A DNA stretch of 64,000 bases from Burkholderia contaminans (GTDB taxonomy: Bacteria > Pseudomonadota > Gammaproteobacteria > Burkholderiales > Burkholderiaceae). Below, piece by piece: positions 62,864 through 64,000 of this stretch. The DNA is taken from assembly GCF_029633825.1 (NCBI RefSeq), contig NZ_CP090644.1, positions 135,798 to 199,797 on the forward strand. Direction: 5' to 3'. Made by a program: the position numbers and the translations under genes. Each line of letters begins with the position of its first letter. Position 1 is the first letter of the stretch. Below the pieces are notes generated by a model. It was not told where the DNA came from, ran no database searches, and saw only the letters and a list, made by a program, of their open reading frames with translations.

Positions 62864-63211
62864 TCAGCCGAGACTGGGAGGACGCAGCAGCGTCCGCGGG
62901 AAGTCCTGCAGGATGAAATGCGAGGGGAGGTGGGGATAGCGGAACCGCTGATATTGAGAATCAGGGAGACTGGAATCCGCTTGGAGTACCGGCATGGTGG
63001 GACTGCACACCGTAGCAGCCTTGCACGGCTTGCCCATCAACGCATGCTGGCTGGCGTCCGCTGGCAAGCAATCGGCGGTGGCTGCCACCGTTCCCGTTGC
63101 CATCGCCGAACCTTCCGCGCATTCCCCCGACGCTGACAATGCCGCTCCCGCCTGTCCCAGGAAGGCCAGACAAACGAACAGCGAAAGGAGAAGGCGGACT
63201 GCAGCGGTCAT
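62864..63211 (-). CDS. Small exported Cys-containing protein with RPP C-terminus
   Basis: This 115-aa protein has a signal peptide (LLLSLFVCLAFLGQAGAALS), cysteines in GECAEG, ADCLPAD and KPCKAATVCSPTMP, a His/Met ALMGKPC stretch, and the ending DFPRTLLRPPSLG. It matches the plan of the three other RPP-ending proteins of this island. Copper binding is inferred. Confidence 0.6.
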   Translation of the reverse strand: MTAAVRLLLSLFVCLAFLGQAGAALSASGECAEGSAMATGTVAATADCLPADASQHALMGKPCKAATVCSPTMPVLQADSSLPDSQYQRFRYPHLPSHFILQDFPRTLLRPPSLG

Positions 63212-63544
63212 ACAAGGGGGGACGGACGCCCCGGCAATGGCGCAAGCATGACGAAGACTATATCAAAGTATTCGCGCTGATCGGCAACATTGAATTGAAC
63301 GTTGCGTGAGAAGGCGGCCGAAGTTCGATCATCCGTCCACCGCTGCTTGCGCAGTGCATCGCAGCAATTTCCGCATGATGCCGGCGTATCGGCACGCGGC
63401 TGCGTCGCCCCGGGCGGTCCCGGATGGGTTTCACGCGTCAGGGGCACGCGAGCTGATCGCTGAATCGACGTGTCAGGTGGGGTGGCGGCGACGACTCCAC
63501 GTCCGCGTTCGCGCCCCGGGAGTGGCGATGACAAGCGTAGCTCG
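63212..63544. other. Gene-free interval
   Basis: These 333 bp show no supported gene or clear signal; they presumably contain the promoter of the 62864-63211 gene and the end of the DUF1109 gene. Confidence 0.4.
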
Positions 63545-64000
63545 TCATCGCTGCGGCGCGAGCCACCCCAACAGCCGTGGCCCATACCAGGCACTGAGCA
63601 CGAGGAGGAGAGCTGTAACGCCGAAATTCCACAGGAGAACCATCACCGTTGCGTCGAGCGGATGGAGTAGTGACAGCGCTATCGTTGTCACGGCCGAACG
63701 GAGACCGCCCATTATCGCTACGGGCACCGGCGCGAAGCGCGCTGCGTGGCGCAGCATCGCAAGCATCAGTAGTGACAGCGGCGTGCCGGTGAGGGTCAGC
63801 GTGGCGAAGCAGCGCGCGGTTTCCCCGGCGGATATACCGTCCGGCCCAATTTTGATCCAATTGGTGAGGCACCCGTAACCGATGGTAGCTATCCACACGG
63901 CGAGTGCGGGCGCGGGAAGCAGCAACCACCGCCGTGAGCGGCCCGGAACGCTGACGATGAAAGCGGCCACCGCGGCGAGAACGCCGGTGGTTGCTGCTGC
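63545..64000 (-). CDS. DUF1109/NrsF-like membrane protein, 5' end beyond window
   Basis: The frame is open to the end of the window. Several membrane helices are visible (LLLPAPALAVWIATIGYGCL, ATLTLTGTPLSLLMLAMLRH, AIMGGLRSAVTTIALSLL, VMVLLWNFGVTALLLVL). The wording GETARCFATLTLTGTPLSLL and HPLDATVMVLLWNFGV matches DUF1109/NrsF proteins, integral anti-sigma factors of ECF sigma factors. A sigma-factor gene would be expected just upstream, outside the window. ECF/NrsF pairs often respond to metal or oxidative stress. Confidence 0.75.
   Translation of the reverse strand, partial: AAATTGVLAAVAAFIVSVPGRSRRWLLLPAPALAVWIATIGYGCLTNWIKIGPDGISAGETARCFATLTLTGTPLSLLMLAMLRHAARFAPVPVAIMGGLRSAVTTIALSLLHPLDATVMVLLWNFGVTALLLVLSAWYGPRLLGWLAPQR

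Overview
The base composition (high GC), the gene families (CusCBA, DUF4148, DUF2933, plasmid H-NS, TrfA-type Rep) and the gene style point to a beta-proteobacterium, most likely Burkholderia or a close relative. The window looks like part of a large plasmid. It has a TrfA-like initiator beside a bipolar iteron origin, a parA-parB operon with palindromic centromere-like sites, a vapBC toxin-antitoxin pair, an antirestriction gene remnant and a plasmid-type H-NS gene. No conjugation genes are visible.

Layout. 1-1051: end of a LysR regulator and a decayed dnaE2 tail. 1107-4700: replication and partition module (rep, oriV iterons, parB, parA, palindrome array). 4746-6539: stand-alone ATP-dependent DNA ligase and vapBC. 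6600-12950: a run of small co-directional genes of mostly unknown function, including a zinc-ribbon/HTH regulator with twin operators and an MmcB-like nuclease-fold protein. 12954-14798: large tyrosine recombinase. 14814-18991: a five-gene minus-strand operon of unrecognised or DUF6402-like proteins, with two tandem paralogous exported proteins and one gene carrying an in-frame amber codon. 19167-24468: H-NS, a tRNA-Gly(UCC), an IS21-family element with 5-bp target duplication interrupting a small ORF, a truncated and frameshifted klcA/ardB, and a second integrase copy that has lost its HxxR/H catalytic block.

24940-64000 is a copper (possibly silver) resistance island. It contains a DUF305 protein and a four-helix copper-storage protein; a cusC-cusB(-cusF fusion)-cusA-cusF efflux operon; a DsbD-type reductase split by an IS66 element with 8-bp duplication; a multicopper oxidase with HiPIP, P-II-like and PCYCGC proteins; two CueR-type regulators; a Rieske protein; two DUF4148 genes, one split by an IS5-family element; and Met/Cys/His-rich small periplasmic proteins. 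These are followed by a CcdA/TlpA/thioredoxin module, a 1-Cys peroxiredoxin, a CopA-type P1B ATPase with YHS and heavy-metal-binding N-terminal domains, and a Tat-exported protein/methyltransferase/cytochrome c/TlpA operon. Last comes a minus-strand operon of BNR-repeat protein, cytochrome c, SCO1, TlpA, DsbD, DsbD-alpha and DUF411 proteins.

Together the copper genes cover cytosolic export (P-ATPase), periplasm-to-outside efflux (Cus), oxidation of Cu(I) (multicopper oxidase), sequestration (Csp, CusF, Met-rich proteins, DUF411) and, unusually heavily, periplasmic thiol repair and electron delivery (three DsbD/CcdA systems, several thioredoxins, SCO1, c-type cytochromes, Rieske, HiPIP). Three insertion sequences with intact target duplications, a duplicated integrase and several gene fragments show recent rearrangement.
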